This document shows positions 40,711 through 49,700 of a stretch of DNA of 56,543 nt, one piece after another; position 1 is the stretch's first letter, and each line of letters opens with the position of its first letter. The notes below the pieces were generated by a model that was not told where the DNA came from, ran no database searches, and saw only the letters and a list, made by a program, of their open reading frames with translations. The stretch lies in the NCBI GenBank assembly GCA_001603905.1, contig LVAE01000002.1, positions 1 to 56,543 of the forward strand, given 5' to 3'. The stretch is from Fibrobacterales bacterium Fibro_02 (GTDB taxonomy: Bacteria > Fibrobacterota > Fibrobacteria > Fibrobacterales > Fibrobacteraceae). The position numbers and the translations under genes are program-made.

Positions 40711-41856
40711 ATGCCCGAAAAGCGAAAAATCCTGTTTGTCTGTGACAAGAACGAATGTACCAGTTTTGGACGCCTGACAATGAACCTCGTCAAGGCTGTG
40801 GCGGGGGAGTTCGAACCCCATGTGCTATGGCTCAAGACTCCGAAGTTCTTTGGCGACAAGGACAATGGAAAAAAACTTGACGCTTCAAAGCTTGAGAATC
40901 CTTATGTTTCTCATGAGGTGTGGGCAAAGTCGCTTTATACGGGATTCATCGGATTCCGTTCACCGCTCAAAAAGCTGGTCAAGAAAATCCAACCGGAAAT
41001 CGCTTTCTTTATCCGTCCAGAATTGGGCTTCTTGGTTCCCGTGGTCAAGGGCCGCGCCAAGACGGTGATGTTTGTCCACGACACCTTTGCCGAAACGCTT
41101 TATCCGAATTCGCTTAAGTTTAGACTGCTTAATTTGTTCTATATCCGGCCGACGGTCAAGGCTGATTATTTTGTCTATAACTCGGGCTGGACCCGCGAAG
41201 AAGCCTCTAGCTATTTTGGACCGCAGATGTCGCAAAAACCGGGCTCCGTTATTGGCTGTCCCATTGATAGCGCCCTGTTCAATAAGCCTGAATCAAGGCC
41301 GACTTTCGAAGAAAAGAAAAAATTTCTTCGCAAGTACGGTATCAAGAATTTTGACGGAATGTGCCTAAATGTGAGCCTCGACGAACCTCGCAAGAATATC
41401 GAGACTTTCTTCGAAATGGCGCGTCTCAGACCGCATGTAGCCTTTGTTCGTGTAGGCAAGTTCTCGGAACGCCTGCGTGCCATCGTGAATGAAAAGAAAC
41501 TCTACAATGTGTACCATTTCAGCGAGTTCCATGCGGAGGAATTGCGCGATTTTTATCGCCATGCCGACTTGATGGTTTATCCGTCTTTATTGGAAGGCTT
41601 CGGACTTCCTCCTATCGAGGCTATCGCTTGCGGTACGCCTGCTGTCGGGGCATCGACTTCGGCGGTCAAGGAAAATCTCGAGGGGGTCTGCCCGTTGGTA
41701 GACCCGCCTACAGATGCCGAGGCTTTTGCATCCGTATTGGACCGCGTCCTTGCGGGAGAAAATGTCCTGGATAACGAAAAAGCGGTCGCTTTGTTGGACC
41801 GCTGTTCCATGGATGCTTTCCGGCAGAGGGTTGTTGAGTTCTTCAAGACCCTGTAA
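40711..41856 (+). CDS. Glycosyltransferase family 4
   Basis: Protein of 381 aa. GT-B fold: N-terminal LFVCDKNECTSFGRLTMNLVK, mid-region SVIGCPIDSALF, and C-terminal MVYPSLLEGFGLPPIEAIACGTPAVGAS with the conserved E-x7-E of GT4 enzymes. Uses a nucleotide sugar to extend a polysaccharide. Divergent from the GT2 pair and convergent with the RDD gene (12 bp gap). Confidence 0.92.
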   Translation: MPEKRKILFVCDKNECTSFGRLTMNLVKAVAGEFEPHVLWLKTPKFFGDKDNGKKLDASKLENPYVSHEVWAKSLYTGFIGFRSPLKKLVKKIQPEIAFFIRPELGFLVPVVKGRAKTVMFVHDTFAETLYPNSLKFRLLNLFYIRPTVKADYFVYNSGWTREEASSYFGPQMSQKPGSVIGCPIDSALFNKPESRPTFEEKKKFLRKYGIKNFDGMCLNVSLDEPRKNIETFFEMARLRPHVAFVRVGKFSERLRAIVNEKKLYNVYHFSEFHAEELRDFYRHADLMVYPSLLEGFGLPPIEAIACGTPAVGASTSAVKENLEGVCPLVDPPTDAEAFASVLDRVLAGENVLDNEKAVALLDRCSMDAFRQRVVEFFKTL

Positions 41857-41868
41857 CGGTGCCACCGC

Positions 41869-42612
41869 TTACTTGTTCTTCTTGTTGTAGACCACGCGGG
41901 TGTGTGCGACAAAATCGTGTAGGGCGCGACGCTTGGGGTCAATCATTACGATAAGGTAGCCTAGACCGTAGAATGCAAGTGTGCATTGGGTAAACAGGCT
42001 GGCGATAAACCGGATGGCAGATTCTATCCAACTGATTTTTTCGCCTGCCGCCGATTCTACATGGACATGCACCAGCATCTTGCCGGGAGTTGCAGCCTTG
42101 ATCGCGGTGAAGGTGACGTAGTAGGCCGCCTGAAGCAAGCCCCAAATAATGAGGAATACATGCATTCCGGGGAAGTTCAGTACGTTCATCAGGGCTTCGT
42201 CAGAGGTCGGGTTGTTGACATAGGCGTTCATGGCTTCGCCGATGGCGTTCAGGTCTATCAGCTGCGTTTTGCTCATGGTCATCAGAATCAGGAGACCGAT
42301 GAAGCTCAAGATGATGTTGTCGACCAGGTAGGCGATTCCGCGGATAAGGAATCCCGCATAGTGCTTGCCCTTGTTGTGCTCGGCAATGATAGCTTCCAAT
42401 GCGGCCTTGATTTGTTCTTCTTCGGAAAGCGGAACTTCCTTGGATTCTTCGGTGTCTTTCCAGTGGGTCCAGGATTCCATACCCGAATGCCACACCAAAG
42501 TTTCTTCCTTGATAATGTCTTTTTTGACAAAGTCCCTGATTTCGTCGATATTATAAGGACCCTTGCGTCGTTCACCGTCTGTCACGGATTCATCTATGTA
42601 GTACCATATCAT
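41869..42612 (-). CDS. GYF_2-RDD membrane protein
   Basis: Protein of 247 aa. N-terminal GYF_2 domain (WYYIDESVTDGERRKGPYNIDEIRDFV...ETLVWHSGMESW), then an RDD domain with about four helices (FLIRGIAYLVDNIILSFIGLLI, TPGKMLVHVHV, RALHDFVAHTRVV). Role unknown in the family. TATATT lies 8 nt upstream of the ATG, and a 7-bp array begins right behind that box. Confidence 0.88.
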   Translation of the reverse strand: MIWYYIDESVTDGERRKGPYNIDEIRDFVKKDIIKEETLVWHSGMESWTHWKDTEESKEVPLSEEEQIKAALEAIIAEHNKGKHYAGFLIRGIAYLVDNIILSFIGLLILMTMSKTQLIDLNAIGEAMNAYVNNPTSDEALMNVLNFPGMHVFLIIWGLLQAAYYVTFTAIKAATPGKMLVHVHVESAAGEKISWIESAIRFIASLFTQCTLAFYGLGYLIVMIDPKRRALHDFVAHTRVVYNKKNK

Positions 42613-42625
42613 ACGAGGTAAATAT

Positions 42626-42720
42626 AGAACTTAGAACTTAGAACCTAGAACTTAGAACATCAAATTTGTGGTATGGAACTGGGATTTTCTCCAAGTTCTA
42701 CCAACTAAGATCTATCAACT
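42626..42720. repeat. Two heptanucleotide arrays in opposite orientation
   Basis: 42626-42660: AGAACTT AGAACTT AGAACCT AGAACTT AGAACAT (five units). 42693-42720: AAGTTCT ACCAACT AAGATCT ATCAACT (four units). The first unit of the second array is the exact reverse complement of the first array's unit. They lie between the divergent RDD and rapA genes. Confidence 0.8.
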
Positions 42721-42751
42721 AATTAAAAAAAAACTACATTTTGGAGGTATG

Positions 42752-45733
42752 ATGAATTTCAAGATTGGCCAACGCTATGTAAGTCAATCGGAACCTACAC
42801 TCGGGCTTGGTATTGTCACCGAGGTGCAAGACCGTATTGTTAAGATTTCTTTCCCTGCTGTCCGTGATGTCCGTTGCTACCGTTCTATGGGGGCTCCTGT
42901 AGATCGTTTTGAACTTTCGGTAGGCGATACGGCCAAGAGCGAAAAGGGACTGTCCTTTACGGTGGAATCTGTCAAGGATGTAGACGGTTTGCTCGTCTAT
43001 ACGGGTCGCGCCGGTAGGCAGATGAAGGAATCGGAATTGAGCGGCAAAATTTCGATTGCCCGCCCCGAAGATCTGTTCCGTGCTCTCCGTGAGAACCGCA
43101 TCTCGAATAGTGCGCAGTTTGCCCGTCGCGAAAGCGCCATGGAACTTTCTTGCAAGTGGATTTCGTCGCCGGTACGTGGCATGATCGGTCCGCGCACTTC
43201 CATGATTCCGCACCAGTATTATCTGTGTAGCCGGGCCTGCGACAGTTCGAGCCTTCCGCGCCTCATGCTTTCGGACGAAGTGGGACTCGGTAAGACTATC
43301 GAAGCTGGTATGATTTGGCATGCGCTCAAGTCCCGCGGTCGCTTGACCCGCACCTTGATTATTGTGCCTGAAACCTTGAAGCACCAGTGGCTCATCGAAA
43401 TGAAGCGCCGCTTCAACCATCTCTTTACGCTGGTGGACGAAGGCTATATTAAGGGTCTGTTCGTGAATGACGACGATGACCGCCCGAACCCGTTCACGAT
43501 TGCCAATGACATTATCTGCTCCATCGATTTCCTGATTAAACAGCCCGCGCTTATCGAGGACCTGCTCAAGACGAACTGGGACATGGTGATTATCGACGAA
43601 GCGCACCACCTGGTTTGCGAAGATGGCTTTACGAGCCACGAGTATCTGCTTGCCAATGCGGTGGTTCAGCGTTCCAAGGGTGTACTCCTGTTGACGGGTA
43701 CGCCGCTGCAGTTCCAGCCGGAATCGCAGTTCAACCGACTCAAGATGCTTGATCCGGTACGCTTTAGCGATTACAACAGCTTTATCAAGGACCAGGACGC
43801 CTACCGCAAGCTGGTCAACGAACTCTCCAAGTTGCCGACCGATCCGGGCGAACAGATGAGTTGGGACGACCTGAACGAATGCGTGCCCAAGAAGTCGATG
43901 ATCCGTCCTTGGCTCGAACAGGAAAGCGCGAAGAGCATGCCTGCGGACGAATGGATCCGCCGCATCGTGGATGCCGTGGGTACGGGTTCGGTGGTGTTCC
44001 GCAATACCCGTAAGGGCGTGGGCGGATTCCCGAAGCGCGTGCTCGACGAAATTCCGCTGGAACCGAACCAGAACTACCGCGACATGGTGAACGTGGCTGC
44101 CGAGAACGATCTCGACATGTCCACCGACATTCAAGAAAACGGCCTCCTCTGCACGAGCTATTCTGATGCCTGGGCACTCGATGAACGCTACGTGTGGCTC
44201 AAGGGTTTCTTGAAGGAACATGCGAACGACAAGGTGCTCCTGATTTGCGAATCGATTCAGGTGGTGCAGGCTCTTGAAACTCTCCTGACGGAATTTATGG
44301 GCGAAGGCGCCTTCTCGATGTTCCACGAGAATATGACGATTATGGCCCGCGACAAGGCTGCTGCGAATTTCAGCCGTGAAAACGGCGCGAACCTGCTGAT
44401 TGCCTCCGAAATCGGTTCCGAAGGCCGCAACTTCCAGTTTGCCCATCACCTGGTCCTGTTTGACTTGCCTTTGGATGCCTCGTTGGTGGAACAGCGTATT
44501 GGTCGTCTGGACCGTATCGGCCAGACCGAAAACATTATCATTCATGTGCCTTATGTAAAGGGCTCCGGCCAGGAAGTCATGTTCCGCTGGTACCACAACG
44601 GCTTGAACGCCTTCGGCACTCCGATGATGAGCGGTGGTGAACTCTTCCTCAAGTACACGGACGAACTGATTGCCGCCCTTGCCGATCCTAAGGACCTTCT
44701 CCAGAACTTTGTCGATACCGTAATCCCGAAGGTTAAGAAGGATTGCGATACCATGCGCAAGAATATCGAGAAGGGGCGTGACCGTCTGTTGGAATTCAAT
44801 TCTCGGAATCCGGCGAAGGCGAAGGAAATCACCGACGAAATCTTGAAGATCGATGCGGACCAGAATTTGCAGACGCTCGTGTTCTCGTCGTTGATGGATC
44901 GCGGCCTTGAAATCGAAAAGAGTAAGATTAAGGGCTGCTATGTAATCAGCATGGGAACGCAGGTCGAAGCGGGTTCTGTACCGGGTATGCCTGAATCGGT
45001 GGGAATGGCCGGTGCTGGCGGTGGCGGCCGCATCACGCAGTCAGTCGGAAACTTCGAAGAAAGTTCGGGTGACGGCGACGAGGATTCTCGTTTCTGCGAT
45101 ACGTCTAGCCTGACGGTGACTTTTGACCGCAACGTCGCGATGATTCACGACGAAGTGGATTTCGTAAGCTTGGAACATCCGCTGTCGCAGGGCGTCATCG
45201 ACTTCGAGACGACGCTTGACAATGGTGCTGTTTCCTGCAATATCTGGCCGAATTCCGGAATGCGCGGACTCATGATGCAGTATAACTTTGCGGTCGATTT
45301 CTCCATTGCCGAAGAATGGGGCGTTTCCGATATCGCAGGGCCTCGCTACATGAGCGTGCTCGTGAACCCGATGGGCGAGGACATGTCCGCGAAACTCGAT
45401 GATTTAAAGAACGCCTGTTTCAAGGATGTTCCTGTTCCGCAGGGCAATGCCGCCGTAAATATGACACTCAAGTATTTCGGTAAAGACGGCCTCGCGATAG
45501 CCCGTCGCATTGTTTCTGCAAAGGCGAAGGAATATGCCGAAGAGGCTGCCGCTGCGGTAGAGGCCCGCGCCGAGCAGGAATACCAGCGTATGAACCATTT
45601 GCTCAGCATGCGTGGCAAGGCGGGCAACAACGCCCAGCTGCAACAGCTCCGCAAGAACGCTCAGGAATGGAAAAAGGTCATTTCGAACCCGCAGATTCGC
45701 CTAGACGCGATTAGATTGCTTGTTTGCCGTTAA
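42752..45733 (+). CDS. rapA: RapA/HepA-like SNF2 ATPase
   Basis: Protein of 993 aa, close to 968 aa for classical RapA. The N-terminus FKIGQRYVSQSEPTLGLGIV is the RapA Tudor-like start. Walker A DEVGLGKTIEAG begins at residue 175; the DEAH box is at 282-285; EGRNFQFAHHLVLFDLP and QRIGRLDRIGQ are late helicase motifs. RapA recycles RNA polymerase after termination. The Gly-rich and acidic stretch around residues 745-785 is unusual. ATG at 42752 has GGAGG 4 nt upstream; ATG 42749 is too close to it. A 7-bp array follows the stop exactly. Confidence 0.9.
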   Translation: MNFKIGQRYVSQSEPTLGLGIVTEVQDRIVKISFPAVRDVRCYRSMGAPVDRFELSVGDTAKSEKGLSFTVESVKDVDGLLVYTGRAGRQMKESELSGKISIARPEDLFRALRENRISNSAQFARRESAMELSCKWISSPVRGMIGPRTSMIPHQYYLCSRACDSSSLPRLMLSDEVGLGKTIEAGMIWHALKSRGRLTRTLIIVPETLKHQWLIEMKRRFNHLFTLVDEGYIKGLFVNDDDDRPNPFTIANDIICSIDFLIKQPALIEDLLKTNWDMVIIDEAHHLVCEDGFTSHEYLLANAVVQRSKGVLLLTGTPLQFQPESQFNRLKMLDPVRFSDYNSFIKDQDAYRKLVNELSKLPTDPGEQMSWDDLNECVPKKSMIRPWLEQESAKSMPADEWIRRIVDAVGTGSVVFRNTRKGVGGFPKRVLDEIPLEPNQNYRDMVNVAAENDLDMSTDIQENGLLCTSYSDAWALDERYVWLKGFLKEHANDKVLLICESIQVVQALETLLTEFMGEGAFSMFHENMTIMARDKAAANFSRENGANLLIASEIGSEGRNFQFAHHLVLFDLPLDASLVEQRIGRLDRIGQTENIIIHVPYVKGSGQEVMFRWYHNGLNAFGTPMMSGGELFLKYTDELIAALADPKDLLQNFVDTVIPKVKKDCDTMRKNIEKGRDRLLEFNSRNPAKAKEITDEILKIDADQNLQTLVFSSLMDRGLEIEKSKIKGCYVISMGTQVEAGSVPGMPESVGMAGAGGGGRITQSVGNFEESSGDGDEDSRFCDTSSLTVTFDRNVAMIHDEVDFVSLEHPLSQGVIDFETTLDNGAVSCNIWPNSGMRGLMMQYNFAVDFSIAEEWGVSDIAGPRYMSVLVNPMGEDMSAKLDDLKNACFKDVPVPQGNAAVNMTLKYFGKDGLAIARRIVSAKAKEYAEEAAAAVEARAEQEYQRMNHLLSMRGKAGNNAQLQQLRKNAQEWKKVISNPQIRLDAIRLLVCR

Positions 45734-45768
45734 CCACTGTCTACTTCTAACTTTCTACTGTCTACTAC
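45734..45768 (+). repeat. Heptanucleotide array, CTACTKY type, between rapA and proB
   Basis: Exactly five 7-bp units, starting on the base after the rapA stop: CCACTGT CTACTTC TAACTTT CTACTGT CTACTAC, then AT and the proB ATG. It fills the whole gap and leaves no ribosome binding site for proB. Confidence 0.85.
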
Positions 45769-45770
45769 AT

Positions 45771-46910
45771 ATGAGTGAATTAAGAAAGAATATTCTCGAT
45801 GAATCCCGCCGCATTGTCGTAAAGATCGGCTCGCGTATTTTAGTCGATTCCGAAAAGGGCGGCGTTCGCACCCGCTACATCCAGAAACTTGCAGACTCGG
45901 TCGCTCGCCTCATGGAAGCGGGCAAGGAAGTTGTGATTGTCACAAGCGGTGCCGTGGGCACTGGCATGAGCCAGCTCGGTTACAAGGAAAAGCCGACCGT
46001 GCTTGCCGAAAAGCAGGCTTGCGCTGCCGTGGGTCAGATTGACTTGATGTATGCCTACCGTGAAATGTTCCGCTGGATGCAGCTTTCCGTGGGACAGATC
46101 CTTTTGTCTGCCGAAGATTTCCGCGACCGCAACCGCTACAAGAATTTGCAGAACACCATCAAGGCGATGCTTGCCCGCAAGATTGTCCCGATTATCAACG
46201 AGAATGACTCGCTCGCCGTTGCCGAAATCAAGGTGGGTGATAACGACAAGCTTTCAAGCGATGTTGCGCTCTTCCTTGATGCCGACCTGCTTTTGATTTT
46301 CACGGACGAAGATGGTCTCTTCGATGACAATCCGAAGAAGAACCCGAACGCCCGACTGCTCCGCTTTGTGCCCGAAATTACGCCTGCTGTGCTCGCCCTT
46401 GCGGGTAAGCCCGGCGAAACGGGTTCTGCCGTGAGTACCGGCGGTATGCGCAGCAAGCTCGAAGCTATCCGCAACGTGACCAAGAGCGGCTGCAACGCCT
46501 TCCTCGCGAGTGGAATGAAGGTGTTGCCGCATCAGGTGATTTTTGAAAACGCCGAAGGCACGCTCTTTGTGGGCTCCAAGAAAAAACTCAACAGCCGCCA
46601 GCGCTGGCTCAGCTTCATTACGACTCCGCGCGGGGCCGTGGTGGTGGACGAAGGTGGCGTGAAGGCTCTGCGCGAAAAGCACTCGAGCCTGCTTCCCGTG
46701 GGCGTGTGCGCCGTCAAGAAGCATTTCGACAAGGGCGACCTGATTGAAGTCTTGAGCGAGACCGGCGAGCCGGTGGCACGCGGTGTCGCAAAGTTCGATA
46801 GCGAAACCTTGAAGCTTGTGCTCCACAAGAAGACCGCCCAGGTTCATGAACTCTTGGGCAAGGATGTCGCCGATGAACTCATTCACAAGAATGATTTAGT
46901 TGTTTTTTAA
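45771..46910 (+). CDS. proB: Glutamate 5-kinase with PUA domain
   Basis: Protein of 379 aa. Phosphorylates glutamate in proline synthesis. Kinase domain: VVKIGSRILVD, VTSGAVGTGMSQLG, INENDSLAVAEIKVGDNDKLS; GSAVSTGGMRSKLEA is the conserved end. The C-terminal ~90 residues are a PUA domain (RGAVVVDEGGVKAL, ARGVAKFDSE). proA is not adjacent. ATG at 45771 begins the family consensus; no ribosome site precedes it because a repeat array fills the gap to rapA. Confidence 0.96.
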   Translation: MSELRKNILDESRRIVVKIGSRILVDSEKGGVRTRYIQKLADSVARLMEAGKEVVIVTSGAVGTGMSQLGYKEKPTVLAEKQACAAVGQIDLMYAYREMFRWMQLSVGQILLSAEDFRDRNRYKNLQNTIKAMLARKIVPIINENDSLAVAEIKVGDNDKLSSDVALFLDADLLLIFTDEDGLFDDNPKKNPNARLLRFVPEITPAVLALAGKPGETGSAVSTGGMRSKLEAIRNVTKSGCNAFLASGMKVLPHQVIFENAEGTLFVGSKKKLNSRQRWLSFITTPRGAVVVDEGGVKALREKHSSLLPVGVCAVKKHFDKGDLIEVLSETGEPVARGVAKFDSETLKLVLHKKTAQVHELLGKDVADELIHKNDLVVF

Positions 46911-46935
46911 TAGACAGTCCTGATTTCCCTTTGTT

Positions 46936-46966
46936 AAGGTCTCCGGTATGCTCGGGGACCTTTTTT
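46936..46966 (+). terminator. Intrinsic terminator after proB
   Basis: AAGGTCTCC, 9-nt loop, GGGGACCTT with T6. One bulged pair. Confidence 0.88.
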
Positions 46967-47100
46967 AGAATATTCCAAATTGGAGTAAGAAAAAACTGTT
47001 TTTTTGTAATAATATTAATGTATTGTGTGCTTTTGGGATGAATTGTAAAGTATATTTTGTATGACAGGTCCGAGTCGACCCTGTGTATTGGGAAAAATGT

Positions 47101-49485
47101 ATGAAAAACAGAATATTTGCCTTTAAAGACATGATGCAGTTCGAAGGAGAACTGTCCCTGTTCAGCAAATGGTATGAAGAACATGGATCGCCGACGATGT
47201 ATTTCCAAATCCATTCGGCTATTCTGGAACCGGAAAAGCTAAAACCGGTTTGGGACTGTTTGGAAAACTTTTTCCCGGACGTGCCATGGGTTGGCAATTC
47301 TACGAGTGGCAATATCGTGGACTGCGAGGTTGCCACGGAGATTTCTGTGTCGGCTGTTATTTTCGAAAAGCCGACGAGCAAATTCATTGTCCGCCAGTAT
47401 GATTATAGTCGCGAATCTGTGGGTGGTATTGCCCAGAATATAGTCGGGGAAACCAAGGAAAATCCCTGGATCAAGGCTGTCGAAATTTACCATTGCATTT
47501 CCCCGTTCTCGACAACGGCTCTTTGCGAAGGTCTCGATGGCCTGGCATCTGATATTCAGGTGTTTGGAGGCATCGTCTGTTCTCCCGACATTACAAGCCC
47601 GAATTCCTGTGTATTCTCGTCGGAAGAGGGCTATACGAAATCCGGTCTTTTGGTATTGTTTTTTGGCGGCCCCGATTTTTATGTCGATTCCCGTAAAATT
47701 AGCGGGTGGAAACCGATTGGCCGCAATTTCCATGTGACCCGTTCTGAAGGCAACATTCTTTATGAATTGGGAGGAATACCTGCTTACGAGGTCTATAACA
47801 AGTATCTGAATATCAAGAATGACCAGAATTTCTTCTACAATGCGCTTGAGTTTCCGATGCTGTATGAGCATAACGGGGTCTCCATCGTACGTGCTCCAGG
47901 CTCCAGCAATCCCGATGGTTCGCTCACGATGTCTTCCGATATCGATGAAGGCTCCATTATCAGGCTTTCGTATGGTGAACCGGGATTGATTGTAGACCGC
48001 ATCAGGGAAGAAAGTGAAAAATGCGGTGAATTCGGACCCCAGGTGCAGCACATTTTTTCGTGTGCGGCGCGAAAGGCGTTCTGGTCGCAGCGTGAGCCGA
48101 CTTACGAAATTACGCCGTTCAAGGGTTTGGCTTCGAGTACGGGATTTTTCTCGCATGGGGAATTCCTACGCGAAAAGGGGCATTTGAACCAACACAACAT
48201 TACGCTTGTAATTGCCTCGATGCGAGAAGGTCCTGCGGTAGGGAAAAACCGTGAAAAGGCTGACGATATCCGAGCCGAAATGACGACTAGGCTTCCGCTC
48301 GCGGCCCGTATGGCAACCTTCATTCGCGAAACCTCGTTTGAGCTGGAACAAATTAATAGCAAACTCCGCGTGATGAACGAACACCTGCAAGATGTCGCGA
48401 CGACGGATGCTCTGACAGGGCTTGAAAACAGGCTTGCCTTTGATGAATTGCTCAAAAATATTGCCATGGAAGATTCCGATGCCGGAAACTGGACGATGGT
48501 CCTGATGGATGTGAACGGGCTCAAGTACGCAAACGATACCTTCGGTCATCAGGCGGGAGACGCCCTGATTATTGCTGCCGGAAATTCCATCAAGAAGGCT
48601 TATGGCCTGCATGGAAACTGCTTTAGAATTGGCGGTGACGAATTTGCCGTGGTGACGAAGGCTCCTCTGGATTCCCTGTTCCTGCTGTATTCCAGTCTGC
48701 AAAGGAATATCGAGGAATACAACAAGGATGCCCTTTACCATTTGTCGATTGCCGTAGGCGAAAGTAGGCTTCGTAGTGATTCGGGAATCCGCAAGTCCAT
48801 TAGCGACTGGAAGATGGAAGCGGACCTGAATATGTACCGCGATAAGGTGCGTTACCATAAGTCGACCGAAGTAAATGAAAATCAGAACCTGAAGGACCTG
48901 ATTACCTGCTTGATTTCGGTGGAAGAAGCGAAGGACTCTTATACGGCGCACCATTCCGAACGCGTCAAGGCATATACGGAACTGATCGCGCGTTTCCTCG
49001 GACTTTCCGAGGCCTCGGTATCGTTGATTATGCATGCCGCTCATTTGCATGATATCGGCAAGATGGGAATTAGCGACAATGTACTTGGGAAACCGGGTAA
49101 GCTGACCGATGACGAGTTCTCAATCATCAAGCAGCATCCGGTAATTGGAGCAAAGATCCTGATGCAGTCGAACTATACGCACGAATTGGTGCAGATTGTG
49201 CTGCATCACCATGAACGCTATGACGGTCGCGGATATCCTGAAGGCCTCAAGGGCGAGGAAATTCCTATCGGTGCACGTATCATTGCCATTGCAGATTCGA
49301 TTGACGCCATGACGAGCAAGCGCGTTTACCGTGACGCAATGTCGCTTGACTACTGTCGAAAGGAAATCGAGAAAAATCTGGGTGTCATGTACGACCCTGC
49401 CATTGGCAAGGTGGCGTTGGACCATTGGAATGAAATTGTCGATATGCTGCTGAAAATGCAGACTGGACGTCCGAAAGTCATATAA
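47101..49485 (+). CDS. FIST sensor - GGDEF - HD-GYP cyclic-dinucleotide protein
   Basis: Protein of 794 aa, soluble. Residues ~1-380 resemble a FIST small-molecule sensor (WVGNSTSGNIVD, FGGIVCSPD, SCAARKAFW). After a short helix comes a GGDEF domain with an intact motif at 511-515 (RIGGDEFAVV) and LMDVNGLKYANDTFGH. The C-terminal ~190 residues are HD-GYP: HDIGK around 649-653, HHHERYDGRGYP around 704-713. Both the cyclase and the phosphodiesterase look active, so it could switch between making and destroying c-di-GMP, or use cGAMP. FIST domains are thought to bind amino acids in other bacteria. The start at 47101 has no strong ribosome site. Stands alone with a terminator after it. Confidence 0.9.
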   Translation: MKNRIFAFKDMMQFEGELSLFSKWYEEHGSPTMYFQIHSAILEPEKLKPVWDCLENFFPDVPWVGNSTSGNIVDCEVATEISVSAVIFEKPTSKFIVRQYDYSRESVGGIAQNIVGETKENPWIKAVEIYHCISPFSTTALCEGLDGLASDIQVFGGIVCSPDITSPNSCVFSSEEGYTKSGLLVLFFGGPDFYVDSRKISGWKPIGRNFHVTRSEGNILYELGGIPAYEVYNKYLNIKNDQNFFYNALEFPMLYEHNGVSIVRAPGSSNPDGSLTMSSDIDEGSIIRLSYGEPGLIVDRIREESEKCGEFGPQVQHIFSCAARKAFWSQREPTYEITPFKGLASSTGFFSHGEFLREKGHLNQHNITLVIASMREGPAVGKNREKADDIRAEMTTRLPLAARMATFIRETSFELEQINSKLRVMNEHLQDVATTDALTGLENRLAFDELLKNIAMEDSDAGNWTMVLMDVNGLKYANDTFGHQAGDALIIAAGNSIKKAYGLHGNCFRIGGDEFAVVTKAPLDSLFLLYSSLQRNIEEYNKDALYHLSIAVGESRLRSDSGIRKSISDWKMEADLNMYRDKVRYHKSTEVNENQNLKDLITCLISVEEAKDSYTAHHSERVKAYTELIARFLGLSEASVSLIMHAAHLHDIGKMGISDNVLGKPGKLTDDEFSIIKQHPVIGAKILMQSNYTHELVQIVLHHHERYDGRGYPEGLKGEEIPIGARIIAIADSIDAMTSKRVYRDAMSLDYCRKEIEKNLGVMYDPAIGKVALDHWNEIVDMLLKMQTGRPKVI

Positions 49486-49532
49486 ATTGGCTTTCTTTGC
49501 GGCCGTTTTCATCCGTGAACAAAAATAATTGC

Positions 49533-49560
49533 AAAATCCTGCTTTCGGGCAGGATTTTTG
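49533..49560 (+). terminator. Intrinsic terminator after the FIST-GGDEF-HD-GYP gene
   Basis: AAAATCCTGC-TTTCGG-GCAGGATTTTT. Ten-pair stem and T5. Confidence 0.92.
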
Positions 49561-49601
49561 TGTAATTTTACAAAAAACTTAATTTTGCTCAGCAGCTTGT
49601 C

Positions 49602-49672
49602 ATGCCCGCTATACGATACTAGGCAACTTGTTGCCATAGTAGAGTTATCCTCTTTGTGGAGAAGGCGGGCAT
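49602..49672. repeat. Hairpin repeat, copy 2, with terminal inverted repeats
   Basis: Inner hairpin TACT-A-GGCAAC-TT-GTTGCC-AT-AGTA at 49617-49641, outer ends ATGCCCGC (49602-49609) and GCGGGCAT (49665-49672), and TGGAGAAGG as in copy 1. It lies just before the alcohol dehydrogenase start and could be in its mRNA leader. Confidence 0.75.
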
Positions 49673-49700
49673 CTCCTGCCCAGTTGAAAAAGGATGGAAC

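Noticed and set aside
42734..44596. 620-codon open frame opposite rapA
   Set aside because: The rapA frame carries all helicase motifs. The opposite frame has no motif and no ribosome site.
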